5,742 nucleotides of DNA from Butyrivibrio sp. (lineage in GTDB: Bacteria; Bacillota_A; Clostridia; Lachnospirales; Lachnospiraceae), in assembly GCF_024699075.1 (NCBI RefSeq), contig NZ_JAILQF010000435.1:1-5742 (forward strand), written 5' to 3'. Shown here piece after piece: positions 5,046 to 5,742 of the stretch (positions are counted from its first letter, which is position 1; each line of letters starts with the position of its first letter). Position numbers and translations under genes: made by a program. The notes under the pieces are model-generated. The model was not told the origin of the DNA and made no database searches. It worked only from the letters and a program-made list of their open reading frames with translations.

Positions 5046-5742
5046 AGGTAAGAGACGTGGAGCATTTAGTAACAGTAACATCGGAAATTGAAAAATATGT
5101 AGCATTTGCACGTCAAATTAACGCTGACAAAGATTATTCACAGCCTCTCCTGGATTCTGATTTGATAGAGGAGAAGCTTGAAAGGGCTGTTCATAATACG
5201 GATGATCGTGTACTTGCAGTTTTTGATAAAGAGAAAATAATCGGATTATTCGTTCTTCTTGCTATAGATGATGAAAAGTATGTAGAAGTAACTATGGGAC
5301 TGTCCAGGTCACAAGGTGCCTATATTGAGCTGTTTGCCTATTTGTCACAGTACTTTAACGGTTACCAGATTGATTTTTCCTTTAATCCATGTAATGAAAT
5401 TCTCAGGAATATTTTAAAGACAAAGAATGCGCTTTTTCGCGAAGAACAGCAAAAAATGGTTTTGAAGCAAATTTCAGAAATTGATGATATATCTGGAATC
5501 GAATTGATAGATGATAAATATATCAGAGGTTATCTTGCAATCCATGATACATCGAATTACTGGACCGGGGAAAGAGTGCTGGAAGAACCGGACAGATTCT
5601 ATGTTTTGGTGGCTACTGAAGAAAATAACGTCGTTGGCTATTTGGATCTCACAAAGAATTATGAAGAAAATGAGCCCTATGATGTGTTTGTAAAAGATGA
5701 ATACCGCAGAAAAGGATATGGCAAAAAGCTCCTGGCCAAAGC
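5042..5742 (+). CDS. Probable tandem GNAT acetyltransferase, 3' end beyond the window
   Basis: An uninterrupted frame runs from ATG 5042 to the right edge (233 codons, no stop reached). Its ATG overlaps the stop of the preceding GNAT gene as ATGA, a classic translational-coupling junction; the ribosome binding site is weak (AAGAAGATAGAG upstream). The visible C-terminal part is clearly GNAT: RFYVLVATEENNVVGYLDL (185-203), DVFVKDEYRR (214-223) and the acetyl-CoA loop RRKGYG (222-227) followed by KKLLAK, where the window ends. The first 140 residues resemble a degenerate second GNAT fold: RVLAVFDKEKIIGLFVLL (56-72) followed by helices and a YQIDFSFNPCNEIL strand-helix turn (108-121), but with no RxxGxG loop. 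This suggests a two-domain protein with an inactive N-terminal domain and an active C-terminal one. Substrate unknown. It shares the operon with the upstream ATPase, TOPRIM-like and GNAT genes. Confidence 0.8.
   Translation, partial: MKVRDVEHLVTVTSEIEKYVAFARQINADKDYSQPLLDSDLIEEKLERAVHNTDDRVLAVFDKEKIIGLFVLLAIDDEKYVEVTMGLSRSQGAYIELFAYLSQYFNGYQIDFSFNPCNEILRNILKTKNALFREEQQKMVLKQISEIDDISGIELIDDKYIRGYLAIHDTSNYWTGERVLEEPDRFYVLVATEENNVVGYLDLTKNYEENEPYDVFVKDEYRRKGYGKKLLAK

Noticed and set aside
5511..5693. 60-codon + strand ORF inside the last gene
   Set aside because: It is out of frame with the open tandem-GNAT frame that runs through the whole region, and its product has no recognisable motif.
1..5742. 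CRISPR arrays, tRNA or rRNA genes, insertion sequence ends, integrase or attachment sites
   Set aside because: I looked for spaced repeats, cloverleaf-like segments, terminal inverted repeats and transposase motifs and saw none that could be supported.

Overview
The window looks like low-GC Firmicutes DNA. The evidence is AT-rich intergenic regions, AGGAGG-type ribosome binding sites, heavy use of ATA and AGA codons, and tightly packed genes all on the + strand. Protein style suggests a gut or rumen Clostridia member, perhaps Lachnospiraceae, but that is an inference and there is no taxonomic marker gene here.

Layout. Positions 2-568 hold the C-terminal half of an ABC-F ATPase (second nucleotide-binding domain, Lsa/Vga/Msr style), cut by the left edge. 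A small unrecognised ORF (569-763) starts with TTG directly after its stop, in the same frame. A strong hairpin (784-832) then works as a terminator, and a 212-base gene-free gap carries possible promoter and operator signals. Positions 976-2565 encode a single-polypeptide ABC exporter (transmembrane domain plus ATPase).

After a 119-base AT-rich gap with a good extended -10 promoter (2616-2644), a tightly coupled four-gene operon runs to the right edge: an AAA_15-type ABC-like ATPase (2685-3962), an RloB/TOPRIM-like protein (3952-4584, overlapping by 11 bases), a GNAT acetyltransferase (4596-5045, after an 11-base gap), and a probable tandem-GNAT protein (5042 to beyond the edge, with an ATGA overlap).

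The ATPase plus TOPRIM-like pair has the architecture of the phage-defence or abortive-infection pairs AbiLi/AbiLii, RloA/RloB and PARIS AriA/AriB. In those systems an ABC/SMC-like ATPase controls a nuclease-like effector. The unusual part is the coupling to two acetyltransferase genes. They could be accessory effectors, modifiers of the toxin or its target, or simply neighbours. This ATPase-TOPRIM-GNAT-GNAT operon is the best candidate in the window for an undescribed system, but its function is inferred from architecture only.
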